Below are positions 8,895-16,820 of a stretch of DNA of 64,000 nt, piece after piece. A program made the translations under genes and the position numbers. The notes under the pieces are model-generated. The model saw nothing but the letters and a program-made list of their open reading frames with translations, was not told the origin of the DNA and made no database searches. Within the stretch, counting starts at the first letter, position 1. Every line of letters begins with the position of its first letter. The stretch lies in the NCBI GenBank assembly GCA_934630515.1, contig CAKTVV010000006.1, forward strand, positions 1 to 64,000, given 5' to 3'. Source of the DNA: an uncultured Eubacteriales bacterium (GTDB taxonomy: Bacteria; Bacillota; Clostridia; Oscillospirales; Acutalibacteraceae).

Positions 8895-9026
8895 GGTTCC
8901 GTTTCCTCCTTTGGAAATGCTCTGCCCCGTTCACAGCCATGCCGGAGACCGGGCAGCGGATGGATGGCTGCAGCTGCCTTTGGCGGCGCCGGCATCCGAT
9001 CCATATGAGTATAAACAGACACACTA

Positions 9027-9055
9027 ATAGTATTGCAAAATGCGTCAAATGTCAA
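9027..9055 (-). promoter_or_regulatory. sigma-A promoter of the pbp operon
   Basis: On the minus strand a perfect TTGACA (9050-9055) and TACTAT (9027-9032) are 17 bases apart. The first gene begins 130 bases downstream; the leader holds no recognisable riboswitch. Confidence 0.75.
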
Positions 9056-9168
9056 ACCTAAAATCGGAAATTTCTTCCCATTGGGGTGGTTTCCCGCCGT
9101 TTTTTTGCATTTTCTCGGAGTTTTTCGCCGTTTTTGGCACAGCACTACCGTTTTTCTCCGGGAAAGCC

Positions 9169-9198
9169 ACATATTTCCACGCACCGTCGGACACACTA
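9169..9198 (+). promoter_or_regulatory. candidate forespore (sigma-F/sigma-G) promoter
   Basis: ACATA (9169-9173), a 15-base spacer and GGACACACTA (9189-9198) match the sigma-F pattern GyATA-N15-GGnnAnAnTr closely. The BofC-like gene starts 26 bases after the -10. No sigma-A promoter is seen for this gene. The call rests on pattern and context only. Confidence 0.5.
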
Positions 9199-9223
9199 AG
9201 GACACATCTCAAGAAACGAGGCG

Positions 9224-9538
9224 ATGTCCGTGAGCACCACCGTACGCACCGTGATCCTGGCGCTGGCAGCCGCCCTGCTGCTGGCGGCGATCACGCTATT
9301 CATTCTGTTCCGCACCGTGATCCCCACGCCGGCCGATGCCGTCCCCACCCCCGCCTACACCATCCGGGCGTATGAGGGGCAGGTGGCGGTGTTTGAGGGG
9401 GACAGCGACTACCCCATGCAGGTGTTCGATGCGCCGGTGGAGGCGCTGCCCGCCGAAGAGCAGGAACGGCTGCTCGCCGGCATTCCCGCCGCCGACCGGG
9501 ATCAGCTGTCGGTGCTGCTGGAGGATTACACCAGCTGA
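9224..9538 (+). CDS. BofC C-terminal-like small secreted or anchored protein
   Basis: This 104-residue protein has one N-terminal hydrophobic segment (residues 8-31) and an extracytoplasmic part. That part resembles the BofC C-terminal domain: YTIRAYEGQVAVFEG, then VFDAPVEALPAEEQERLLAGI, ending LLEDYTS. In Bacillus BofC is an intermembrane-space inhibitor of the SpoIVB protease that times pro-sigma-K processing; many Clostridia have short proteins with only this domain. The ATG at 9224 is used, but a GTG two codons later (9230) is better spaced from GAGG. The forespore-type promoter supports a sporulation role, which remains an inference. Confidence 0.65.
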   Translation: MSVSTTVRTVILALAAALLLAAITLFILFRTVIPTPADAVPTPAYTIRAYEGQVAVFEGDSDYPMQVFDAPVEALPAEEQERLLAGIPAADRDQLSVLLEDYTS

Positions 9539-9555
9539 TTCCATAGCACACCACA

Positions 9556-9593
9556 GAAAAACGGGGCTGCGGCACCGTCTGCCGCAACCCCGT
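9556..9593 (-). terminator. intrinsic terminator of the foldase-like gene
   Basis: A 14-bp stem with one mismatch (9561-9574 with 9580-9593) is followed on the minus strand by TTTTTCTG. It also lies 22 bases after the plus-strand BofC-like gene and could stop both, though only the minus side has a T-run. Confidence 0.8.
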
Positions 9594-9601
9594 CTGCCTG
9601 C

Positions 9602-10717
9602 TTACTTAGAGGACGCATCCGAAACAAAGTTCTTCGGATCGCACTTCTTCACCACGGATTTCTTGAAATTCACCGTCAAAGCCTTGACTGCCTCTTTCAC
9701 TTCCGTGTCGAACTCGTCGTACTTAGCACCCCGAATGATGTTCTTGGTCTCGTCGGTGAACAGCGACTCCGGCGAATGGATATCCAGCCGCAGGATCAGC
9801 GCCGCCGTAGCGGTGGAGCCGTTCGCCTTATAGGTGACGACCTGCGCCTTGCCTACCTCCACGGAGCGGACGGCTTTCACCAGATCCTCGTCGGTGGCCG
9901 TCTTGCCGTCGATGTTCTTGCGGTTATCCTCGTCCTTGCTGGCTTCCACCGTGCTGGCGTCGGACGCCTTGGACTTATTGTATTCGTCCACGACCGCCTC
10001 GAAGTTGCCGCTCTTATTGTATTCCGCCAGATAGCCCTCCAGCTGATCGGTGACCTTTTTCTTGGCGTCATCGGTCATCTCGGAGCCGCTGCTGTCGGTC
10101 AGGGAGATGGAGATCATCTTATAGGACAGGTAGTTCTCGTCAAAATACGCCCTGCGGTCCGCCTCGCTCATTTCCCGCTGACCGCCCTCGCCGTACAGGC
10201 CGTAGAACAGACCGGTCTCGTTGAGGCTCAGCTCCTTGGTGACCTTGACGAAGTTCTCCTTGCTGATACCCAGCGACAGATAGCTGTCCGCCTTGACATT
10301 CTCCAGATTGGTCTCCAGCTCCTTTTGCTCCTCGGCATTCCAGGAGATGGAATACTTGGTCATCAGCTGCCGCAGCGCCACCTGCCGCACCGCCGCATCC
10401 TGCGCCGACAGCTTGAGATACTCGTCGAATTTCACCTTTTGGGCATCGTCGCCCTCGCCGTAGGTATACTCCTGAGACCACACGTCAGAGCCGTACTGAG
10501 CATACCGATACAGCCCCTGAGAATAGTACAGATTATAGAACGAATTGTACAGATACGCCAGATATTCACCGGTGGACAGGGTGGTGTCCCCGATGGTAGC
10601 GGCGGTCTTGGCGGTGCCGCCGATGGTGAGACGGGGCGCCGAGCAGCCGGTCAGCAGAAAAGCACCGCACAGCGCCAGCGCCAGCACAACGCACACCAGT
10701 CGTTTCATATGGATCAT
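9602..10717 (-). CDS. SurA/PrsA-type lipoprotein (foldase-like)
   Basis: This is a 371-residue exported lipoprotein with a basic start, hydrophobic signal and lipobox LLTGC (Cys about residue 24). The region after it (TIGDTTLSTGEYLAYLYNSFYNLYY) resembles the N-terminal helical chaperone domain of SurA/PrsA proteins. The parvulin isomerase core expected in the middle is not obvious; a Lys/Asp-rich segment (about 240-310) takes its place, so enzymatic activity is doubtful. AAGGAGG precedes the chosen ATG at 10717; longer frames are out-of-frame run-through into the MATE gene. It has its own promoter and terminator, so it is probably a single-gene unit that helps secreted proteins fold outside the membrane. 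Confidence 0.75.
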   Translation of the reverse strand: MIHMKRLVCVVLALALCGAFLLTGCSAPRLTIGGTAKTAATIGDTTLSTGEYLAYLYNSFYNLYYSQGLYRYAQYGSDVWSQEYTYGEGDDAQKVKFDEYLKLSAQDAAVRQVALRQLMTKYSISWNAEEQKELETNLENVKADSYLSLGISKENFVKVTKELSLNETGLFYGLYGEGGQREMSEADRRAYFDENYLSYKMISISLTDSSGSEMTDDAKKKVTDQLEGYLAEYNKSGNFEAVVDEYNKSKASDASTVEASKDEDNRKNIDGKTATDEDLVKAVRSVEVGKAQVVTYKANGSTATAALILRLDIHSPESLFTDETKNIIRGAKYDEFDTEVKEAVKALTVNFKKSVVKKCDPKNFVSDASSK

Positions 10718-10757
10718 AGTGGATAGCCTCCTTAAGCGATACAACGTATTGTGTTTC

Positions 10758-10786
10758 AGTATAGCACCTTTTGGCGGGTTTGTCCA
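10758..10786 (-). promoter_or_regulatory. sigma-A promoter of the foldase-like gene
   Basis: On the minus strand TGGACA (10781-10786) and TATACT (10758-10763) are 17 bases apart. The gene starts 40 bases downstream of the -10. Confidence 0.75.
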
Positions 10787-10809
10787 GTATTTTCTGCCGG
10801 AGTCCGCCG

Positions 10810-12174
10810 TTAATCGGCAGTTTCCTCGCTGCGGGTGAGGTTTTTCATCCAATCGTAGCGGCGGATCTTGAAGAATGCCGGGAAGCATTTGAGGATCTGA
10901 TCCGCCTTCAGACAGGCGTACACCACCACCGGCGCCGCCCCGCTCACCGCCGCCAGAATAGCCGCCGGAATGACCACAAAGAACACATGAATGGTGTCGT
11001 TGAGCATGACGAATTTCACATCGCCGCCGCTTTTCACCAATCCGAACAGACAGGGATACTGATAGCAGGTGCCGATGGTGGTCACCGACAGCACCCCCAT
11101 GAACTGCCGAGCATAGCCCACCGCCTCCGGGGAAATATCGTACAGCCCGATGAACGGGGTGCGTGCCAGCAGGAACATTCCGCCGAACAGCACCCCCAGC
11201 CCGGCAAACAGCACCTGCACCGTGCGGGAATACTCCCGGATACGGCTCAGATCGCCGGAGCCGACGGTCTTGCCGATGACGATCCCCACCGCCGCCGCCA
11301 GACCGTTGATGCCCACATACATAAAGTTGTTCGCCGTGTTGGCGACGCTGGTGGCGGTGATGACCGCCTGAGGGAACCGCCCCAGGATCATGCTGTTTGC
11401 CAGCAGGTTGGCGCCCCACACCAGCTGCCCCGCCATCAGCGGTACGCCGTAGCGGACAAAATCCCGGAATATCGCCCCATCCGGATGCAGCAGCGCCCGG
11501 AACCGGAAGCGCAGCCGCTTATCCGCCAGCCGGACATACAGGACGATGACCACCGTTTCGGTGATGCGGGCGATGAAGGTCGCCAGCGCCGCCCCCCGCA
11601 CCCCCATGGCGGGAGCGCCCAGCTTACCGAAGATGAATATGTAATTAAGGGTCACATCCACCACCAGCGAGCAGACCGAGACCAGCAGCCCCACCCGAGC
11701 CACCTCCACGCTGCGCATGGCGGCGATGAGCGCCTGGGTCAGGGCAAAAAACACATAGGAGTAGCACAGGAAGGACAGGTAGTTGACCCCCTCCCGGATG
11801 ACCTCCGGTTCCGGCGTGAATATCCGCAGCAGCGCCGCCGGAAACGCCGTGCACAGCAGGGAAAACACCAGCCCCACCGCCAGCGCAAAGGTGACGCCCA
11901 CCGCCACCACCCGGCGCACCCGCTCGGTATCCCGCCTGCCCCAATATTGCGCCGCCAGCAGCAGAATGCCGCCTTCGATGCCGCCGCTGAGCACCTGCAG
12001 CACCGTCTGGATCTGATTGCCCATATATACACCGGACACGGCGGCATCCCCCAGCGAGCCGATCATCAGATTATCCGCCAGACCCACCGAATAGGTCACC
12101 AGATTCTGTAGGATCATCGGCACCGCCAGTGCCAGCAGGGACCGGTAAAACTGTTTATCCTTTGTCAATACCAT
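10810..12174 (-). CDS. MATE family efflux transporter
   Basis: This 454-residue protein has twelve predicted membrane segments in two similar halves. The N-terminal signature LALAVPMILQNLVTYSVGLADNLMIGSLGD is typical of MATE (MOP superfamily) Na+- or H+-coupled exporters of drugs or small metabolites. AGGAG lies before the ATG. It follows the Gx transporter gene by only 27 bases on the same strand, so it may be the last gene of the Rnf/flavin operon. The substrate cannot be read from sequence; export of a flavin, quinone or other small redox shuttle is only a speculation from context. Confidence 0.9.
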   Translation of the reverse strand: MVLTKDKQFYRSLLALAVPMILQNLVTYSVGLADNLMIGSLGDAAVSGVYMGNQIQTVLQVLSGGIEGGILLLAAQYWGRRDTERVRRVVAVGVTFALAVGLVFSLLCTAFPAALLRIFTPEPEVIREGVNYLSFLCYSYVFFALTQALIAAMRSVEVARVGLLVSVCSLVVDVTLNYIFIFGKLGAPAMGVRGAALATFIARITETVVIVLYVRLADKRLRFRFRALLHPDGAIFRDFVRYGVPLMAGQLVWGANLLANSMILGRFPQAVITATSVANTANNFMYVGINGLAAAVGIVIGKTVGSGDLSRIREYSRTVQVLFAGLGVLFGGMFLLARTPFIGLYDISPEAVGYARQFMGVLSVTTIGTCYQYPCLFGLVKSGGDVKFVMLNDTIHVFFVVIPAAILAAVSGAAPVVVYACLKADQILKCFPAFFKIRRYDWMKNLTRSEETAD

Positions 12175-12201
12175 GGTTGATCTCCTATATCTCCTTATCC
12201 G

Positions 12202-12690
12202 TTATGACAGCTTCTTCAGCCGGGGCAGCAGCTGCCCCGCCAGCAGCCCCACCAGCCCGCCGGTGAGCAGCCCCACCGGCAGCAGCACCACCGCATACCA
12301 CAGCACCTGCCGGGTACCCAGCAGCACCGCCGCCGCTGCCAGCTGTCCGATGTTATGGCTGACGCCGCCCGCCATGCTGACCCCCAGCACGCTGAACCGC
12401 CCGCTGCGGCGGCACAGCTCCATCACGCCCAGACTCAGCAGCCCGCCGCTCAGGCTGTACAGCATACTCACCGGGCTGCCGAAGGTGAGTCCCGCCAGCA
12501 GGATCCGCAGCACGCTCACCACCAGCCCGTCCCACCATCGCAGCCGATACAGCGCCACCAGCACCACCCCGTTTGCCAACCCCAGCTTGATTCCCTGAAT
12601 GGCGACAGGCAGGGGGATCAGGCTCTCCAGATAGCTGACGATGAACGCCAGCGCTATCAGCAGCCCATACAGTGCCGTTTTCCGTTTCAT
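12202..12690 (-). CDS. Gx transporter family membrane protein (EetB-like)
   Basis: This 162-residue protein with about five membrane helices belongs to the family once called heptaprenyl diphosphate synthase component I, now listed as Gx transporters. MKRKTALYGLLIALAFIVSYLESLIP and the GGxSHNIGQL motif (GGVSHNIGQLAAAAVLLG) are family marks. In Listeria-type extracellular electron-transfer loci a protein of this family lies next to a NusG-II protein and flavin proteins. The same neighbours are present here: NusG-II upstream, ApbE and FMN-binding proteins beyond. The molecular function is unknown; lipid or quinone handling is possible. Confidence 0.8.
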   Translation of the reverse strand: MKRKTALYGLLIALAFIVSYLESLIPLPVAIQGIKLGLANGVVLVALYRLRWWDGLVVSVLRILLAGLTFGSPVSMLYSLSGGLLSLGVMELCRRSGRFSVLGVSMAGGVSHNIGQLAAAAVLLGTRQVLWYAVVLLPVGLLTGGLVGLLAGQLLPRLKKLS

Positions 12691-12776
12691 GGATATGACC
12701 GCCTTTCATTGCGGAATGAGAGCCCTCGCCCCAATGCCGTCTTTCCTGTCGGCGCACCGGCGGCGCCGCCCGTTCC

Positions 12777-13157
12777 TCACGTCTCTGCGTCGATGGCGGC
12801 GCCGTCGCCCACCACCGTCACCGCCACCCGATGGGGCAGACAGAGGATGCTCTGCCCCGGGCGGGAGATGGGGACATGGCGGACGCAGAGGATGTCCGGG
12901 CAATCCGCCTCGACGACCCGGGCGGTGCCGTTTTCGATCACCAGCCGATTGGTGCCGCCCTCTCCCGCAATGAGCCGCTGCGCATCCACGTTCAGGGGCA
13001 GCGTTTCCGTCACCTGCCCCGCCACAGAGATCTCCACCGCCGCCCCCCGGCGGGGAGACAGCCACAGATACACCGCCAGCAGCAGCGATACCGCCAGCAC
13101 CGCCGCCACCAGCCAGCTATCCCCCCGGCGCCAACACCGGGCACGTTTCTCCGCCAT
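12777..13157 (-). CDS. NusG domain II-containing membrane protein (EetA-like)
   Basis: This 126-residue protein has a basic N-terminus, one membrane anchor (about residues 14-34) and an extracytoplasmic NusG-II beta domain. The domain shows the family residues CPDILCVRHVPISRPGQSILCLPHRV, including the paired cysteines of CPDxxC (C86 and C91) and a further cysteine at 105. The family travels with FMN-binding proteins, ApbE and Gx transporters in Firmicutes redox loci. GGGAGG lies ahead of the ATG. The gene follows a striking hairpin at the end of the FMN-binding gene. The role is unknown; the exposed cysteines may be redox-active or form a disulfide. Confidence 0.82.
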   Translation of the reverse strand: MAEKRARCWRRGDSWLVAAVLAVSLLLAVYLWLSPRRGAAVEISVAGQVTETLPLNVDAQRLIAGEGGTNRLVIENGTARVVEADCPDILCVRHVPISRPGQSILCLPHRVAVTVVGDGAAIDAET

Positions 13158-13189
13158 GCATTGCCTCCCGCTTCTATGTAGTCAGTCTA

Positions 13190-13224
13190 CAGGCAGGATA
13201 TTAAGTCGCTTAATATCCTGCCTG
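13190..13224 (-). repeat. perfect 16-bp hairpin spanning the stop codon of the FMN-binding gene
   Basis: CAGGCAGGATATTAAG (13190-13205) and its exact reverse complement (13209-13224) are separated by only TCG. The hairpin includes the last codons and TAA of the FMN-binding gene. No T-run follows, so it is not a standard terminator; it may stabilise the 3' end or tune translation of the NusG-II gene 33 bases further on. Confidence 0.7.
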
Positions 13225-13797
13225 TATTGCATCTCGCACAAATCCCCGGGCATCGTTGATGGCGTCCACCACCGCCTGCGCCGAGATGGTGGAGCCGGAC
13301 AAGCCGTCCACAGGCGCTCCCAGCGCCGCCGAATCCGCCAGCTTGAGGGGCATTTTCCGCCCTGCAAAATCGGCGGCAAAGCTCTCGGTGGCGATCCGGG
13401 CACCCAGATATTCCGTCTCATGCTGGGACAGCACCCGCATCCCCGCCAGCGTGCTCCCGTCGGCGGTGAAGGTGGACTGCACCCGGATCTCGGATCGATA
13501 TCCCTGCCGGGCGGTCACCACCACATAGCCGCCGGTCTGCCCGGCGGCATCCAGCGCCCGGGCCGCCGACAGCACATGGTACTGCTCCGCCTGCGCCGGA
13601 GACACCGGCAGCGCCTCGGCACCCACCAGCGCCACCGCCGTGTCCGTCGGCTCCGTATACGCTGCCCGCAGCGCCGCATAGCCCCGCACGGAGCCTGACA
13701 CCAGCCCCACAGACAGCAGCAGCATCAGCCCCAGAGCGCCCCACCGGGAGGGGGAGCGATACCGCCGGGGACAGGCGTCGATCTGTTTTCCTTTCAC
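13210..13797 (-). CDS. membrane-anchored FMN-binding domain protein (RnfG-like)
   Basis: This 195-residue protein has one N-terminal membrane segment (about 20-40) and an extracytoplasmic FMN-binding domain. The motif DGLSGSTIS places a flavinylation threonine at about T170, matching the ApbE target pattern DxxS/TGxT. The GTG start at 13797 overlaps the stop of apbE (GTGA), so the modifying enzyme and its substrate are translationally coupled. It is close in architecture to RnfG but is a second copy outside the rnf genes. It is likely to carry electrons on the outer membrane face between Rnf or a quinone and another acceptor. Confidence 0.85.
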   Translation of the reverse strand: MKGKQIDACPRRYRSPSRWGALGLMLLLSVGLVSGSVRGYAALRAAYTEPTDTAVALVGAEALPVSPAQAEQYHVLSAARALDAAGQTGGYVVVTARQGYRSEIRVQSTFTADGSTLAGMRVLSQHETEYLGARIATESFAADFAGRKMPLKLADSAALGAPVDGLSGSTISAQAVVDAINDARGFVRDAIQAGY

Positions 13798-14846
13798 CCG
13801 ATCTCCTCCGTCAAATAAGCGGCAAATCCGGCGGAATACACCAGACTGCCGTCCGTCTGCACCCACAGCGCCTCCACGCCCGGCAGCTGCTCCACCCAGC
13901 GCTGCCCCGCCTCCACCGACAGGGTAAACAGCGCCGTAGACAGCACGTCCGCCCGGGCGCTGTCGGCGCAAACCACACTCACCGCCCGCATCCGGGCGGC
14001 GGGATACAGGGTATCCACATCGATAATATGGGCATACCGCTGCCCGTCCACGGTATAATACCGCTGATAATCGCCACTGGTCACCACCGCCCCCTCGGGC
14101 AGCGACACCGTCGCCACATACGCCTTGGCGGAATCGGTATCGGGATTTTGCAGCCCGATGGTAAAGGGGCGGTTCGCCGCCCCCTTGCCGCCCACCGCCC
14201 GGATATTGCCGCCCACGTTTATAAGCACCCAGCGCCACCCCAGCTCCTGCCGGGCGAACTCCGCCAGCCGCTCGACGGCATAGCCCTTTGCCACAGCACC
14301 CACGTCCACCCGTGCCTTGGCGTCGGTGATCCGGGCGGTGCCCGCCGCCCGGTCGATCACCAGACACGCCGGATCGGTATGGGCTGCCGCCGCCCGCAGC
14401 GCCGTCGGCTCCGGCAGGGCGGCTGTCTCCGGCCGCTGCTGCGCCTGCTGACGGCAGGCGTGCCATAGCTCCAGCACCGCCCCGAACAGGATATTCACCC
14501 GGCCGTCGGTGTCCCGGTAGGCCTGTAGACCGTATTCCAGCAGCTCCAGCACCGGGGCGCTGAGCGCCACCGGCTCGCCGCCGGCACGGTCATTGAGGGT
14601 CTTAAGATTGGCGATCCCGGCATAATCGGTATAAATGTCATACAGCCGATGGTATTCCAGCAGCTTTTCATGCAGCCGCTCCGCCCCGGCGGTAAACTCC
14701 GCCTGAGAGATGCCATAGGCGGTCAGCGTCGTCACCGTATCGAACCCGTCGGTATAGGTGACGGAACGGCGCTGCGTTCCCCTGCAGCCGGTCAGCCCCG
14801 CTGTCAGCAGAGCGGCCAGCAGCAGACACAGCAGCCGTCGTTTCAT
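13794..14846 (-). CDS. apbE: FAD:protein FMN transferase (ApbE/FmnB), lipoprotein
   Basis: ApbE attaches FMN from FAD through a phosphoester to Ser/Thr of FMN-binding domains outside the membrane. The 350-residue protein has a signal with lipobox LTGC (Cys 21), the motif VDVGAVAKGYAVERL, the loop LINVGGNIRAVG, and a late metal/FAD-binding segment DSARADVLSTALF. GGAGGA lies nine bases before the ATG. Likely substrates are encoded around it: RnfG, RnfD, the RnfG-like protein downstream and the lipoprotein upstream. Its place between them supports one shared maturation step. Confidence 0.95.
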   Translation of the reverse strand: MKRRLLCLLLAALLTAGLTGCRGTQRRSVTYTDGFDTVTTLTAYGISQAEFTAGAERLHEKLLEYHRLYDIYTDYAGIANLKTLNDRAGGEPVALSAPVLELLEYGLQAYRDTDGRVNILFGAVLELWHACRQQAQQRPETAALPEPTALRAAAAHTDPACLVIDRAAGTARITDAKARVDVGAVAKGYAVERLAEFARQELGWRWVLINVGGNIRAVGGKGAANRPFTIGLQNPDTDSAKAYVATVSLPEGAVVTSGDYQRYYTVDGQRYAHIIDVDTLYPAARMRAVSVVCADSARADVLSTALFTLSVEAGQRWVEQLPGVEALWVQTDGSLVYSAGFAAYLTEEIG

Positions 14847-14900
14847 TCCGTCATTCCTCCATGCTCACGCTTCTTTTACGGCATCCGGGCTCGTCCGCCG

Positions 14901-15863
14901 TCACTCCCGGGCTGCTTTCAGCAGATTCTTCCACATCCCGGATACGGCGATGGTGCAGCCGGAGATACCGTCGATCTTCCCGGCAGCGTCGGGGGTCGCC
15001 CCCTCCAGCTGCGCCACGGTCTTTCCGGCACACCAGCTGTCAAAGGCGTCCGCCTGCTCGTACCATTCCTTCTTGAGGCTGCTGGCCGCCTTCATGCCAT
15101 AGCCGTCGCCCATCGCCCGTTTGGTCTCGATGGCGCCGGAGACGGTGGTGAACTTCCCATCCTCCACCGTCAGCTTCGCCTGCAGCGTATCGGTCATGCA
15201 GGCGGTGATCTGACCGCCGTTGACCGCCACAGCCGCCAGTTCGGTATCGAACTGGGGGGCAATATCGGTGGACTCGCCGTTCCGGCTGGTGGTCATCGCC
15301 AGCCGCAGCTCGTCGCCTGTGCCCACGGCAGCCTTTTTAGCGCCGTCCGCCGCCTTGCGCACCGCCTCGATGAAGTCGGTGATCACCAGATCGCAGCCCT
15401 CGATCTCGGTACTTTTGCCGTCGGTGGCGGCGATGCCGCTGACCTCTCCGGCGGTTTTCCCCCGTACATAGGTGGCAAAGGCATGCGCCTGCTGCTTCCA
15501 AGAGGTCTTCAGCTCCGACGTACCGCCGGTATCCTCCTTGGTCAGCCCGTAGGCGTCCCCCTGCTCCCCCTTGGCGACCAGCGCCGCCGCATCCTGGGGC
15601 TTGCCGTCGGCGGATACCATATACTCGGTCTCCTCGATCCGGCAATCCTGTATCTTCCCATCCTTGTCCAGCGCCACGGCTGCCGCCGTGAGCTTCACTC
15701 GGGTCCGGTCATCCCCCTCCATCATCCGGGTAGCGACACAGCCCAGTCCCAGCTTGGTTTCGGCGCCGCCGCCCGAGGGGGTATTGTCCGTATCCTTGCC
15801 GCCGCACGCCGTCAGCCCGCACAGCAGCAGCGCCGCCAGCAGTCCTATACACCATCGTTTCAT
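14901..15863 (-). CDS. FMN-binding lipoprotein with two domain repeats (PplA-like)
   Basis: This 320-residue exported lipoprotein has the lipobox LTAC (Cys about 20). Two copies of an FMN-binding-like domain follow (about residues 35-165 and 185-318), both containing a W-K/E-Q-A-x-A-F segment followed by G-K-T. The second ends in DGISGCTIAVSGM, which keeps the flavinylation pattern with Cys for Ala. The first has EIEGCDLVITDF at the same place and seems to have lost the acceptor Thr. Two-domain FMN lipoproteins of this kind (PplA) are electron shuttles in Gram-positive extracellular electron transfer. AAGGAG supports the ATG at 15863 rather than the GTG inside the site. Confidence 0.78.
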   Translation of the reverse strand: MKRWCIGLLAALLLCGLTACGGKDTDNTPSGGGAETKLGLGCVATRMMEGDDRTRVKLTAAAVALDKDGKIQDCRIEETEYMVSADGKPQDAAALVAKGEQGDAYGLTKEDTGGTSELKTSWKQQAHAFATYVRGKTAGEVSGIAATDGKSTEIEGCDLVITDFIEAVRKAADGAKKAAVGTGDELRLAMTTSRNGESTDIAPQFDTELAAVAVNGGQITACMTDTLQAKLTVEDGKFTTVSGAIETKRAMGDGYGMKAASSLKKEWYEQADAFDSWCAGKTVAQLEGATPDAAGKIDGISGCTIAVSGMWKNLLKAARE

Positions 15864-15995
15864 CGGTTTCACTCCTTACGTTTCTACGGCGGACGCACCG
15901 GGCGCCTCTGCCGAAAAGCCGTGTTCGGCTCTTAACGATACTATGCGGCAAAACCGACGGATCTATGCTTCTATTCCCGATGGGAAATGTTTCCT

Positions 15996-16805
15996 TTATT
16001 CCTTATGCAGTCCGGCGGGCTGCACCCGGATCACCTGCACCGGGCATTTCTCCACACAGGCGCCGCAGCCGGTGCACAGGGCGTGATCCACCCGTGCCAG
16101 ATGGTTCGTCACCTGGATGGCGCCGGTGGGGCACACCTTTTGGCAGATGCCGCAGCCGATGCAGCCGGCGGAGCAGACCGCCTTGACCGCTTTCCCGAAA
16201 TCGTCGGAGGAGCAGCACACCTCGATGGCGGCGTTATCCGGCCGCATGCCGATAATTTTCTGAGGACACGCCGCCACGCACTGGCGGCAGCTGATGCAGT
16301 CCTCCGGCTGCACCACCGCCACCCCCTCCTCCAAGCGGATGGCGCCGGTGGGACACACCGACACGCAGGTGCCCAGCCCGAAGCAGCCGTAGGCGCAGGC
16401 TTTCCCCGCATGACCGGGGGCGACCGCCGCCTGCCGGCAGTCCTGCGCCCCGTAATACTGATAGCTGAGCTTTTGCGCCTCGCAGGTGCCGGCGCAATGG
16501 ACGTACGCCACCTGCCGCTGGACGGCGGTGGTCTCTACGCCCATAATTTCAGCGATTTCCTTCGCCACCGCCGAGCCGCCCACCGGGCAGGCGTTGGGAG
16601 GCGCTTCGCCCCGGGCGATGGCTGCCGCCAAAGCGTCGCAGCCGGCATAGCCGCAGCCGCCGCAATTATTTCCCGGCAGCGCCGCCCGCACCGCCGCTTC
16701 CCTTTCATCGGTCTTTACCGCAAACACCTTGCCCGCCGCACCCAGCAGCAGTCCGATGAGCAGGCTTACGCCGCCCGCTACGGCGGCGGCAATTCCTATC
16801 GACAT
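15996..16805 (-). CDS. rnfB: Rnf complex subunit RnfB
   Basis: RnfB is the ferredoxin-interacting iron-sulfur subunit of the Rnf ferredoxin:NAD+ oxidoreductase, which pumps Na+ or H+ across the membrane. The 269-residue protein has one N-terminal membrane helix, a 4Fe-4S module NNCGGCGYAGC (about 46-56), and four further CxxCxxCxxxC-type clusters (CAYGCFGLGTCVSVCP, CISCRQCVAACP, CIGCGICQKVCP, CTGCGACVEKCP). It is the last gene of the clostridial rnfCDGEAB order, starting 15 bases after rnfA with AAGGAGG ahead. Confidence 0.96.
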   Translation of the reverse strand: MSIGIAAAVAGGVSLLIGLLLGAAGKVFAVKTDEREAAVRAALPGNNCGGCGYAGCDALAAAIARGEAPPNACPVGGSAVAKEIAEIMGVETTAVQRQVAYVHCAGTCEAQKLSYQYYGAQDCRQAAVAPGHAGKACAYGCFGLGTCVSVCPTGAIRLEEGVAVVQPEDCISCRQCVAACPQKIIGMRPDNAAIEVCCSSDDFGKAVKAVCSAGCIGCGICQKVCPTGAIQVTNHLARVDHALCTGCGACVEKCPVQVIRVQPAGLHKE

Positions 16806-16820
16806 CGTGCAGCCACCTCC

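Noticed and set aside
6321..9008. 895-codon plus-strand open frame opposite the penicillin-binding protein gene
   Set aside because: It is fully antisense to a clear class A PBP. The translation is His/Gly/Arg/Gln-rich with no domain, and no ribosome site fits: a by-product of G+C-rich third positions.
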